Source: Halicephalobus mephisto | Lineage: Eukaryota; Nematoda; Chromadorea; Rhabditida; Panagrolaimidae | Reading direction: 5' to 3' | Assembly (NCBI GenBank): GCA_009193035.1 | Contig: SWDT01000011.1 | Span: 310,001 to 374,000 of the forward strand | DNA: 64,000 bases | Shown: piece after piece, positions 33,648 through 45,015 of the stretch | How the letters are laid out: each line of letters opens with the position of its first letter | Numbering within the stretch: the first letter of the stretch is position 1 | The notes under the pieces: generated by a model | Seen by the model: only the letters and a program-made list of their open reading frames with translations | Database searches by the model: none | Told to the model about the DNA's origin: nothing | Made by a program: the position numbers and the translations under genes

Positions 33648-34027
33648 AGTTTGTTTATTATTTTTTATTTTGCAAATGGATTTAGTAAATTTATTTCCGG
33701 ATTTGATTGGATTTTATCGATTTTGTTAACAGATGGATTTTTGAAGATGTCGTGATTTGGTTTTGATTACTGTAGTCGGGTCTCGATGAAGTTTGACGAT
33801 TGTTGGAGTACAGAAATGGGAAAATTTATTTTTTTTAAAATAATATTTTTATTTTTTTTAAAATTATTTTTTTATTTTTTTTAAAATAATATTTTTATTT
33901 TTTATTTTTCGCATTCCCACAAATATGCTATTTTGTTTCGACTTACATGTGAGTAATTTTAACTTTAATTAAAATAAAAAATTAAATCTGAAGTCTACAG
34001 GTGGAAAAACCCTGAGGGCATGGTAAG
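33648..34027. other. Tail-to-tail spacer between CDC45 and an F-box-like gene
   Basis: AT-rich with three short units of TTTTTTTTAAAATAATATTT near 33830-33905. Contains both 3' UTRs; no other gene supported. Confidence 0.5.
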
Positions 34028-37000
34028 TCAGAAACAGATACTTATGCCAAAGCATTCGACAGACATATCCAATTTTGAAGGAGATAATCTCATAAATGTC
34101 GGAATTAAATACATTTTTAATTTTTCTCCGTGCATGGCAAAAAGGGATATGTCTGATGAAATTTCGAAATCTGTTCGTAAATTCATCAATTGAACTTTGA
34201 TTTCTTCCATCGTGACGGATTCTACATAAGAAACGCTGAATTTTAGTCCGGGATAAGCAAACCTTCTGGAGACGTCAACGATGTCCTGGAGAGTGAATTC
34301 TGGAGGAGCTCCTCGAATCTTGAACGTCTGCAGATTAGGCGTCCGGTCCCAGTTCATCAGAAGCTCCTTTATGTTCGTAGATAGCTCCACTTTTCTCACA
34401 CACATCCTGCAATTTTTTGCATGAGATTTTCAAAAATGTTTCGAAATTTATTTTGAAATTTTCTAGGATCTTACGGTAACTTTTGGGAGTTTCAGAATCC
34501 AGATGGAGATTCTGAAATTCTTAGGGATTCTTATAGTAGTTTCTGGAAGGATTGGAATTTAATAGAAAGTTTCAGAATCCAGATAAAGATTCTAAAACCT
34601 TGTAAAATCTTACGGTAGCTTCTGGAAGTCTGTAGAATCTCATAAAGTTCAAGAATCTAATGGAAGATTCTGAATTTTAAAAATTTCAAGAAAAATACAA
34701 AACCTCCAGAATCTTGTTGGAGATTCTGAAACTTTCTAAAATCTTACGGTAGCTTCTGAAAGTTTCAGAACCTCCAGAATCTTGTTGAAGATTTCGGAAT
34801 TTTCCAGTCTTACTGTAGTTTCCAAAAGTTTCTAGAATCCTATCGGGACAGAGAACTAGACTGAAAAGATGGGACCTGAAACGATAGCCTGAATATCAGG
34901 GACTGTGGGATACTGTAGGACATGAATGAGATCCTCGGTTTCTCGTCACAATATCTACATAACAAGTTTCAACACAAGAAATCACACTAGAGAATACCCG
35001 AAGAGATAGCCTGAATATCAGGGACTATGGGATACTGTAGGACATGAGTGAGATCCTCGGTTGTCTTGTGTGAGGGATATATGATTGTATTTTTTGTCTT
35101 ATTTTTCTGGTAAAGATTACTGTAATACTTGCTGGTCCTATCTTGATAGTACCGTATGACATTGCACTAAAAATAGGATCTTGCAAAAACGTCGAAATTT
35201 AAAAAACGCGATTTTTAATTTTCTCGATGAACTTACACAAGGTACTCGGCGTATCTGGTGATCTTCAGAATTTGCTCGAATTTAGGAAAAGGCGTGACGT
35301 CACTCGTCAGATGCAGACCGATCAGGGGTCTTCGAGTGAGGACTTTGAAATTTTGCAAGGATAATTTTGATTTTACCAAAGTCAAATTCATAGGAACGAT
35401 GGATTTCGTGACGGATATGACTTGATCGACTTCATCCGATTCGAGACTGATCAACTGAAGATCGCAAAAAGTCAAATCTACTTTTTCGAGAATTTCACAG
35501 ATTGTCGGATTTTTCAAAGCTTGTGTTCCGCAATTCAACGTCAATTTTGATGGTTCTTCTTCGAAAATTTCGAAATGACAGCTCTCTGACTGAAATTTAA
35601 AAATTATTTTTAGTTGATTTTCTGGACGTTAGTGAATTTCACATTTAATCCTTGATCCTGGAAAGCGGACAGAGGACTATGTACCCCATGCAACCCTAAT
35701 CCAGAGGTTTCTAGAGTTCTTCAAGTAGAAAATAGTTTTCAAACATTAACTACGAAAGAATTATTATGTAAAATTAAAGTTCTAAGTTGTTTTGGGTTCT
35801 AGAAATTTTTAAAAATTCACATTTGAATAATTTCGTAAAAATTGATATATGACTTTCACAGTATATAGTTAATTGTGAAATTGTATAAAATTAAAATTCT
35901 AAGTTGTTTTGGGTTCTAGAAATTTCTAAAAATCTACATTTGAATAATTTCGTAAAAATTGATATATAACTTTCACAGTATATAGTTAATTGTGAAATTG
36001 TATAAAATTACGAATTATTATGTAAAATTAAAATTTCAAATTGTTTTAGGTTCTAGAAATTTTTAAAAATTCACATTTGAATAATTTCGTAAAAATTGAT
36101 ATATGACTTTCACAGTATATAGTTGATTACGACAGAATTATTATGTAAAATTAAAATTCTAAGCTACTTTAGATCTTAGAAAAACTGGAAATCCATGTCA
36201 AGGCTATTTCGCAAATATTTTGAAAACTGTAGTATTAGGAAGTATAATATCCTAAAAACAATAACTTTCATATATAAAATTTGTTTCTTTCATACTTTTT
36301 CCGAATTTGAAAAATTTCGATTTTATTTTGTAAGTATTTCGAAAATTGCGACTTTAGAAAGTATAATATTCTAAAAATAACAAATTTCATATATAAAATT
36401 CAATTTTTTTGAAAATATTTTCCGAATTTAAAAAACTTCGATTTTATTTTGTAAATATTCTGAAAATCTAACTTTAAAAAGTATAATATCCTAAAAATAA
36501 CAAATTTCATATATAAAGTTTAATTTTTCTGTAAATATTTTCCGAATTTAAAAAACTTCGATTTTATTTTGTAAATATTCTGAAAATCTAACTTTAAAAA
36601 GTATAATATTCTAAAAATAATAAATTTATATATAAATGTCTCGATTACAAGTTTTAAAAATTAACCTTTAATTTTCGATATTATTACATTTGATTTCAAA
36701 TTAAATTTACGAAAATATTTTTAATGAATCCAAAAATGGATATTAACTTGGTTATAAATCAGTAATTTTATAGAAATTAAATAATTAAAAAATTAAATAA
36801 ACAAATTTCAAAAATTTCAAAAAAATTTTTAAACTAAAAAAATAAAGTAATTAAAAATTTCGGAATTTAAAAAATAAAATAATTAGAAATTAGAAAATTA
36901 AAAAAATAAAATAATTGGAAATTTATAAAATAAAATAATTAAAAAATTTTTAAATTAAAAAAATAAAATAATTAAAATATTTTTAAATTAAAAAAATAAA

Positions 37001-37302
37001 ATAATTGGAAATTTAAAAATTTTAAAAATAAAATAATCGAAAATTTTTAAAATAAAATAATTTTGAAATTTATAAAATAAAATAATTAAAAAATTTTTAA
37101 ATTAAAAAAATTAAATAATTTAGAAATTTATAAAATTAAAAAAACGAACTTGAAAAACGGCTTTGCTTATCGGTATTCCTCTGGATTCGATTAGCAGGTT
37201 ACTGTACTTTCTGCAAGTCCCGCCGATGTTGAGGGCCACGTCAGCAGGACAGCGCTTCAGAATCCTCGTGATAATTTCGTCGGGAAAGGCTCCAGAATCC
37301 AT
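34028..37302 (-). CDS. Divergent F-box-like protein (nematode type)
   Basis: Exons on the minus strand are 37302-37150, 35589-35237 and 34406-34028 (phases 0, 2), giving 294 residues. Residues 4-45 (GAFPDEIITRILKRCPADVA, then CRKYSNLLIESR) look like an F-box, which would link a substrate to Skp1-Cullin1. The rest has alternating leucine-rich strands (VDLTFCDLQLISLES, NLQTFKIRGAPPEFT, DIVDVSRRFAYPGLKFSVSY) that recall the FTH/FBA-type substrate domains of worm F-box proteins. No close relative is recognised. Both introns are large and repeat-filled (1560 and 830 bp), unusual beside compact CDC45. Worm F-box genes evolve fast, so a lineage-restricted member is likely. Joining of the three exons is inferred from frame and splice sites. 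Confidence 0.7.
34450..34850. repeat. Irregular ~65-bp repeats with AGATTCTGAAAC core (F-box-like gene intron 2)
   Basis: AATCTTACGGTAGCTTCTGG / AAAGTTTCAGAATCCAGATG / GAGATTCTGAAA combinations recur about six times with strong divergence. Confidence 0.7.
34883..35065. repeat. Two ~122-bp direct repeats (F-box-like gene intron 2)
   Basis: GATAGCCTGAATATCAGGGA, followed by CTGTGGGATACTGTAGGACA and TGAATGAGATCCTCGGTT, occurs at 34883 and again at 35005 with few changes. Confidence 0.9.
35740..36640. repeat. Two blocks of ~120-bp tandem repeats (F-box-like gene intron 1)
   Basis: Block 1 (about 35740-36165) repeats AATAATTTCGTAAAAATTGA, TATGACTTTCACAGTATATA and GTTCTAGAAATTTTTAAAAA about three times. 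Block 2 (about 36230-36640) repeats AGTATAATATCCTAAAAATA, CAAATTTCATATATAAA and AACTTCGATTTTATTTTGTA four times. The remainder of the intron to 37150 is A/T runs with an AAAATAAAATAATT period. Confidence 0.85.
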
Positions 37303-38655
37303 TTTTGAAAAAAATCAATAAAAAAATCAATTATCGAAAACCACGTTCGGCGTCTTTTTCGTGTTTTCCTTTTCAGTTCGGGTCTGTTGCGGATTATGGT
37401 TAAAAATCAAAGTCACATTTGTCAAAATAAAAAAAAATTTAAAAAAAGTTTCGAAATTTTTAAAATAAAAAAAAATTTCTTGAAATTTTAATTAGAATTT
37501 CAGAAATTATTTAGAATTTAAAATATTTCATAAAATTTCGAAAATTCATTTAGAATTTTTTGTTTTTTTTTGAATTTTATGCAAAATTTCAGAAATTATT
37601 TAAAATTTAAAATGTTTCATAAAATTTCAAAAATTCATTTAGAATTTTTTGTTTTTTTTGGATTTTATGCAAAATTTTAGAATTTTAATCATAAATTTTT
37701 AAAATTCTAAAATACTTGAAATTTTTACAAATTTCGAAAAATATTCCAAATTTTTTTCGATGATTTCACAATTTTTAATTTTGAAAAATCAAAAAATTTT
37801 CAAATTTTTTCAAATAATTAAATTAAAAATAAAATTAAATCAATTACAGTAATGAAGTAAGTTTTGTTGTATAAAAACATCAATTAATCCGTTTTGGATT
37901 TCTAATCTCCAAAAATTACGGTCATTTTGAAATCGGATTTTTGTTTTTCGTGAATCAAAAAAGCGGATCACGGAATTTTCGGAATTTCACTGGATAAAAT
38001 TTAAAATTAAACGTAAAAGTGCTATTTTGCAGCTGCAAAAATTATATTTTAATTTTTTTTAAATTAAAAAAAAACAAAAATTTTCAAAAAATTAATTTTT
38101 TTTAAAAAACAAAAATTTTCAAAAAATTAATTTTTTAAAATAATTTTATTTAAAAATTAAAAAAAACAAAAATTTTTAAAAACTAAAAAAATTAATTTTT
38201 TTAATTTAAATTTTTTTGAATTTTTAAAAAAATTTCTTTTTTGAATTTTTAAAAATTTCTTTTTTTTGAAAATTTTTAATTTTTTTTTGAATTTTTAAAA
38301 AAATTTCTTTTTTGAATTTTTTTGATTTTTTTGAAAATTTTTGAAATTCTGGTTTTCTTTTGTCCGGAATCGCGTAGGTGACTACAAATTTCAATTGTTA
38401 TTTTTCCTAGTGCTTGAATTAGCGTCAGAATTTGAACCTTGCCTGAGGGACTGTGATCAACAAAGCAGGAAACCATAAATTTCGTTTTGCTTGACTGGAT
38501 TGTTTTTTTGGAAATCTCAAAAGGTCAACTTTGAAGTCGCAAAAAATTGAAAATTTTAAAAATTTAAAATTCTAAAAATCAAGCCGTTGTTGACTGCAAC
38601 GTCGAAGTCACGTTGTCGAGGATTCTTGGTCCAATGATTTCGATATTTTCAGAAA
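37303..38655. other. Start of the gene desert: AT-rich DNA
   Basis: Contains the presumed promoter of the minus-strand F-box-like gene (37303-37400). 37430-37700 has two ~120-bp units with TTTAGAATTTTTTGTTTTTT. 38030-38340 is nearly pure A/T in alternating A-runs and T-runs. 38345-38480 is a short less biased patch without splice-supported coding. No gene supported. Confidence 0.45.
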
Positions 38656-38659
38656 TAAA

Positions 38660-38995
38660 CATGAATTATACAAAGTTACATATTTGTAGTTTCTTCTCAG
38701 GACCAAGGAAGAAATATACAAAGTTACTTTTTATGGTCTTGAGTGGAAAATCTATATAAAATTATGTATTTTTAGTTTCCTTTCAGGACCAAGGAAGAAA
38801 TATACAAAGTTACTTTTTATGGTCTTGAGTGGAAAATCCATACAAAGTTATGTATTTGTAGTTTCTTCTCAGGACCAAGGAAGAAATATACAAAGTTACT
38901 TTTTATGGTCTCAAGTGGAAAATTTATAAAATTGTATGTACAGTATTTCCACTCAAGACCAAGTAAACACGTTTAAAGTAACTTTTTTGTGGTCC
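38660..38995. repeat. Four ~75-bp units with AGGACCAAGGAAGAAATATA
   Basis: AGGACCAAGGAAGAAATATA, CAAAGTTACTTTTTATGGTC, and TTGAGTGGAAAA repeat from about 38698. Each unit contains the dispersed motif in both orientations (CAGGACC ... GGTCTTGAGTGGAAAA). Confidence 0.9.
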
Positions 38996-39022
38996 TAAGT
39001 GGAGAACTTATACAAGATAAAA

Positions 39023-39174
39023 TACCGTAAAACCTCTAATAGAAGGGCTGCCCGTCTATTGTTCAACCCTTTAAGAATGGTGCCCGTCTAATAGAGGTGC
39101 CCTTCAAATGGAGGGTGCCCGTCTATTTTTCAATGTCCCCCAAAAGGTGCCCGTATATTAGAGGTTTTACGGTA
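39023..39174. mobile_element. 152-bp MITE with 18-bp perfect terminal inverted repeats and TA ends
   Basis: TACCGTAAAACCTCTAAT at 39023-39040 is the exact reverse complement of ATTAGAGGTTTTACGGTA at 39157-39174. The inside has three GGTGCCCGTCTAT-type direct repeats. TA at both ends fits the TA target site of Tc1/mariner elements. No transposase is present, so it is non-autonomous. Confidence 0.88.
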
Positions 39175-39619
39175 TATAACTTCCATTCAAGACAAAATAA
39201 AAATTTTTTAAATTTTTTTCCAGTCTCAAGTGGAAATTTTTTGAAAATATTTTTCATTATTTTCCATTCAAGACCAAATAAAAATTTTTAAAATTCTTTT
39301 TTCGGTCTCAAGTGGAAATTGCTCGAAAATATTTTTCACTAATTTTTATTGAAGATAGAATAAAAACTTTTAAAATTCTTTTTTCCAGTCTCAAGTGGAA
39401 ATTGCTCAAAAATATTTTTCACCATTTTCCATTCAAATCCGAATGAAAAAATTTTTCCGAGATTTTGCAAACTACGTGCAGACAATTTTCCACATCAGAC
39501 GGCTGACGTTCATTGTCTAATCTTTTTTGCATAAAATTTATAATTGCTTAACCTGCGGAAATCTGGTAAATAAATAAAAAGGGTAAAGGATCTCCCGTTC
39601 CTCAACCCAATGGGTGATT

Positions 39620-39960
39620 AATCATCCCTGGGTTCGGGAGCCAGATCAGAATGGCTTGATCTGGAGCTAGATCAGAGTAGCCTGTTTAGGAATCAGATCA
39701 GAATGCCCTATTTGGGACCCAGATCAGAATGGCTTGATCGGGAGCCGGATCAGAGTGACCTATTTGGGACCCAGATCAGAATGGCTTGATCTGGAGCCAG
39801 ATCAGAATGGCCTGTTTAGGAATCAGATCAGAGTAGCCTGATCGAGAGCCGGATCAGAGTAGCCTATTCGGGAGCCAGATCAGAATGGCCTGTTTAGGAA
39901 TCAGATCAGATTGGCTTGATCGGGAGCCAGATCAGAATGGCCTGATCTGCGATGTTAGCA
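39620..39960. repeat. ~30-bp minisatellite with CAGATCAGAATGGCCTGATC, about eleven copies
   Basis: GGGAGCCAGATCAGAATGGC followed by CTGATC or CTGTTTAGG recurs, with AGAGTAGCCT and GAATCAGATC variants. GC content is well above the flanks. It is followed by a short unbiased patch (39945-40070) with no supported exon. Confidence 0.92.
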
Positions 39961-40069
39961 TCGGCCTCCGTTGAGTCTTCCTTTCTGGAGCTTCTTGGCA
40001 CATGTTCCCTAGTTCTCTCCTCTGTATATGGGTCGCTAGCCTTGATGAAGACGGAAATCTGGCGCAACA

Positions 40070-40659
40070 TGAATTTTCTGATTTTTTATTTTTTTAAATT
40101 CACTCATTTTCAAAATTATTTTATTTATTTTAGATTTGAACTCTTGTACTTAATTTTGCACAAAAGTACAAAAATAACATAAGTATCAAATTAGTTCCAA
40201 AAAATTAATATTTTCCGTCCGAGAGTTAATAAATAATTTTTGGAATTTCTTTATAAAAAATAAATATTTAAAATTTTTTAAATAAAATAATTTTTTAAAA
40301 GTTTTTTATAAAAATAATTTTTTTAAATTTTTATAAAAATAAATTTTTTTAAATTTTTATTTTTTTTATAAAAATAATTTTTTTTAAATTTTACTTTTTT
40401 TATAAAAATTAATTTTTTTATTTTTAAAATTGTTGAATTATTTTTATAGATATATTTTTAGTCCAAATTGTATTGATTTTTGAAATATAAAGATACACAA
40501 AAAATGTAATTTTAATTGCAAATTAAATTTAAAGAGAAATTCATTTAAATTGTCTCAAACAGAAAATAAACTTTTTTCAGAGGAATTCGAGGTCAGTATA
40601 TCTTCTTTAGTGATGGATTACTATTTCAAAAATAAAAGCAACTTGGAATTCTTTGGAAA
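40070..40659. other. AT-rich filler
   Basis: Alternating A/T runs with TTTTTTATAAAAATAATTTT units; no gene supported. Confidence 0.5.
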
Positions 40660-41270
40660 TTTTTTCTGTTTAGGACCAATGAATTAATTTTTTTCCGTCC
40701 AGGACCAGTAAATCAATTTTTTCCGTCCAGGACCAGAAAATTATTTTTTTCTGTTTAGGACCAGTAAATTAATTTTTTTCCGTCCAGGACCAGAAAATTA
40801 TTTTTTTCTGTTTAGGATTAATAATTTTATTTTTTTCTGTCCAGGACCAGTAAATCAATTTTTTTCTGTTTAGGACCAATGAATTAATTTTTTTCCGTCC
40901 AGGACCAGTAAATCAATTCTTTTCTGTCCAGGACCAGAAAATTATCTTTTTCCTTCCAGGACCAATGAATTAATTTTTTTCTGTTTAGGATTAATAATTT
41001 TACTTTTTTCTGTTCAGGACCAATGACTTTTATTTTTTTCCATTCATAAATTAATAATTTTATTTCTTCCGTTCAAGACTAATAACTTTGTTTTTTCCGT
41101 TCAGGACCAGAAAATTAATTTTCTTCCGTTCAAGACTCATAATTTTGTTTTTTCCGTTCAAGACCAATGAACTTTATTTTTAATATCCAAAATCAATAAT
41201 TTTATTTTTTCCATTTAAAACTAATAATTTTGTTTTTTCCATTCAGGACCAATGAACTTTATTTTTATAA
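40660..41270. repeat. ~30-bp minisatellite with TTTTTTCCGTCCAGGACCAG, about twenty copies
   Basis: TTTTTTCCGTCCAGGACCAG / TAAATTAA recurs with CTGTTTAGGACCAATGAATT variants. Read on the other strand the unit is CTGGTCCTGGACGGAAAAAA, again the dispersed motif. Confidence 0.93.
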
Positions 41271-41899
41271 TTTTTAGTTTAATTTTGAAATTCTTTATGT
41301 GTATTTCTTTAAAAATTATATTTATTTTAAAAAATTTAAAAAATAAAAAATTCATAATTGTTTTTAAAAATTTTCAAGTTAATCTGTAATTAAGTTTATT
41401 TTTAAATTTTTAAACATTTTATCAATTTTCATTTTTTTTTAAAATGATTACTGTAATTCAGAAAATTTTTATTTTTTATAAAAGTTAATCCGGTTTCGTA
41501 AATAATTTTCGTAGTGGATTAAGGGTCTTATTTTTTGCAATTTATGAATTAAAATTACCGTAATCTAAAAATTTTGCAAATTTAAATTTTTAAATTAAAA
41601 AAAAATAATTTTCAAAATTTTAAAAAAAATTACATTTTTTTAATTTAAAAAAAAATTATTTTTTCTTAAATTTTTAAAAATTATTTTTTCTTAAAATTTT
41701 TTTAAAAATTATTTTTTTTTTAATTTTTTAAAAATTATTTTTTTTTTAAATTTATAAAAATTGCAAAAAATGAAACAATTGTGGATTTTTTATATCTTGT
41801 TCAAAAGTGGAAAACTAGGTCGACAAAAAAGTACTCGAGTATTTTTAAAGGAAGAATCAGATTGGCGCCTGTGAATGGGCTCCGTCGAGTGTTCGGACA
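41271..41899. other. AT-rich filler
   Basis: A/T runs; from 41845 a less biased stretch begins that grades into the next degenerate repeat. No gene supported. Confidence 0.45.
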
Positions 41900-43200
41900 A
41901 GAGAGGACTTGTCTTTTCTGAAAAGTCCATCGATCTGGGCCAGTCTTCTCAAAGAAGCCAATCGATTTGGGATAATTTTTGTCTGGAAAATCAATCAACT
42001 TTATCCATATTATTGAATTTTATCAATTTCGATCAAAATATTTTTAAAAAATTTGAATAATTTTTATTTAAAAATTTAATAAATTTAGAATAACTTTCAT
42101 TTCAGAAATAATTCAACTTGATCCATATTATTGAATTTTATCAATTTCGATCAAAATATTTTGAAAAATTTGAATAATTTTTATTTAAAAATTTATTAAT
42201 CTAGGTCAGTTTGTTTAGAAAATTCAGGAAATTTAGGCAATATTGTCTAAAAATTCTATTAATTTAAATTAAAGTTGTTTTTAAAAAAATAAATTAGAAT
42301 AACTTTTAGGAAGCTTGCCTAAAGTATGTAAGGCTTACAGGGGGAGGGGGTTCCAGAAAAGCGTTATGTAAGCCTTATATATTTTAGGTTAGTTTCCTTA
42401 TAAGTTATTTTAGTTTTTTTAAATTTAGGGAGCTTGCCTAAAACATGTAAGGCTTACATGGCACTTTTCTGGGCCCCCCTCCCCCTGTAAGCTTTACATA
42501 TTTTAGACAGGTTTCCTAATAGGTTATTTTAGTTTTTTTAAATTTAGGGAACTTGCCTAAAATATATAAGGTTTACAGGGGGAAGGGGTTCCAGAAAAGT
42601 GCCATGTAAGCCTTACACATTTTAGGCAAACTCCCTTATCTGAAAAGCCCATCAGTCTAGGCTAATGTTTTCAAAAAAAACCAATCGATTCGAAAAAAAT
42701 TTTTGCTTGAAAAGTTCAATGAGTTTGGTCAGTTTTACCTAAAAATTCGATAAATCCGAGTACTTTTTGTTTAAAAACCTAGTAGATCTGGGTCATTTTT
42801 ATTTTAAAAATTTACAAATTTACTTAATTTTTGTCAAAAAATTTAAATAATTTTATAAAATAAATTCACTTTTTTTTAATTTATCAATTTAGATTAATTT
42901 TTAAAAATTTTATAAATTAAATTAATTTTATTTTTTTGGAAATTAGAAAATTTTTTTTTGGAATTTATCGATTTAGATCAATTTTTAAAATTTTTATAAA
43001 TTAAATTTATTTTATTTTTTTGGAAATTAGAAAAATTTTTTTTTTAAATTTATCGATTTAGATTAATTTTTTCTAAAAGTCCAACTAAAGCTATTCTTGC
43101 TTAAAAGTTCATCTGCTTAAGCCGGTCTTGTTCGAAAACCTCATCAGCTGATGCCATTATTCCCCGGAAACCCATTGGTTTAAGCCAGGTGATCGATTGA
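41900..43200. repeat. Degenerate ~30-bp repeat field enclosing a three-unit hairpin element
   Basis: AAAAGTCCATCGATCTGGGC / CAGTCTTCTC, AAAAGCCCATCAGTCTAGGC / TAATGTTTTC and AAAGTTCATCTGCTTAAGCC / GGTCTTGTTCG are diverged copies of one unit. At 42306-42640 three tandem inverted repeats of the TAAGGCTTAC family interrupt it (GCCTAAAATATGTAAGGCTTAC-like arm, G-rich loop, GTAAGCCTTATATATTTTAG arm), the same family as 9768-9970. Confidence 0.75.
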
Positions 43201-43429
43201 GCGGTCAATGTCCAGCTTTTCTCCGATTTGCAACAGGGATCCCTTATCGCCTGATCTCATTGGAAGGAAGTGCCTAAGGCGTTCCTGTTTTATCGATTTT
43301 ATTTCATTTTTTGCAACAATTGTTTTTAACTTCCGAATTTTAAAACTTTTCTCACTACATATTTATTTTTTTTCAAAGAAATAGAAAATAATTTTTTTTT
43401 ATTTATTAAAAAATCAGTGAAAAAGTTTC

Positions 43430-44340
43430 TAGTTTAAAAAATAAATTAAACATTTTTCGTGGCGGGACCAATATTTGGAGTTTTGTTTTGGAAGTTAAAT
43501 AACGAAAAAAGTTGAAAATTATCTCACCACGAAAGTTGTTTAAAAGATTGTTAACTAATTTTATGTTAAAAAATTAAACTTCTTTCGTGCCGGGATCAAT
43601 ATTTAAAATTTCGTCTTGAAAGTTAAATAACGAAAAAAGTTGAAAATTATCTCACCACGAAGTTGTTTAAGGAATCGTTAACTAAATTTATGTTAAAAAA
43701 TTAAACATTTTTCGTGCCGGGATCAATATTTAAAATTTCGTCTTGAAAGTTAAATAACGAAAAAAATTTAAAATTATTTTCTCACCACGAAAGTTGTTTA
43801 AAGGATCGTTTACTAAAATTATGTTAAAAAATTAAACATTTTTCGTGCCGGCACCATTAGTTAAAATTTATTCTCAAAAATTAAATAACGAGAAAAAATT
43901 AAAAATTATTTTGTCACTACGAAAGTTGCTTAAAGAATTGTTAACTAAATTTATGTTAAAAAATTAAACTTCTTTCGTGCCGGGACCAATATTTAAAATT
44001 TATTCTCAAAAATAAAAAAATTGTTAAATAAAAAATTCTTTTTCCTGACACGAAAAAGTTTTAAAAATGATTATTTAATTTTTTTCAAAATAATTAAATT
44101 TTATCGTTCCGAGACCGTCATTTGAGATATTTTCGAAAATAAAAAAATTATTAAAAAATCATTGATCCTAACACGAAAAATCAAAAAATCATTACCTAAA
44201 TTATGTTTGAAAATAAATATTTTTTTTTCGTTTTAAGACCATTGAAATACACTTTGAACAATAAAAACTATTGAATAAAACTTTGTTTATCCCACCGCGA
44301 AAAATGTTTAATTCATTTTCCGACCACGAACTTGGTTATT
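43430..44340. repeat. Six to seven ~125-bp units with TTTCGTGCCGGGACCAATAT
   Basis: TTAAACATTTTTCGTGCCGG / GATCAATATTTAAAATTTCG / TTAAATAACGAAAAAAGTTG / TCACCACGAAAGTTGTTTAA repeats with increasing divergence to the right. Several ACGAAAA and CGTGCCGGGACC words belong to the dispersed motif. Confidence 0.9.
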
Positions 44341-44399
44341 GATCCTCTGAAAATTAACTTTTATAAATTGTTGTGTCATTTGCAGATTAGTTTGAGTCT

Positions 44400-45015
44400 C
44401 TCAAAGTCCCCTAGATGTCCTCATAGGTCCTCAAAAGTCCTCTGGATGTCCTCATATATGTTCAAATATCTTCATATATCCTCATATATCTTCTAGATAT
44501 CCTTATATATCTCTATATATCTCTACATATTTTCATATATCTTCATAGATTCTCTTGATGTCCTTGTATATCCTCATATACCCTCGTATGTCTTCATAGA
44601 TATCCTTATATGTCTTCATATATCCTCCAGATGCCCTTATATATCTGTATATATCTTCATAAATATCCTTGTATGTTCTTATATATGTCCTCATATATCT
44701 GTATATATCTTTATATATCCTCATATATCTCCCAATATCTTTTTATATTTTCATATATCCTCCAGATGTCCTCATATATCTTCATAAATGTCCTTGTATA
44801 TCCTCATATGTCCTCATATATCTTATATCTTCATAAATATGCTTATATATCTTCAAATATCTTCATATATCCTCCAGATATCCTTATATATCTTCTTATA
44901 TCTTCATAAATATGTTTATATATGCTTATATATCTTCAAATATCCTCCAGATATCCTTATATATCTCTCAATATCTTCGTAAATATCTTTGTATATCTTC
45001 TTATATCCTCATATA
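44400..45015. repeat. CATATATCTTC / CATATATCCTC simple-sequence satellite
   Basis: About 600 bp of ATATATCYTCATATATCYTC with some CCAGATGTCCT insertions. Long open frames in several frames on both strands (Tyr/Ile-rich on +) are simple-repeat artefacts. Confidence 0.93.

Noticed and set aside
44533..45000. Overlapping Tyr/Ile-rich ORFs on both strands
   Set aside because: They are translations of the CATATATCYTC simple repeat.
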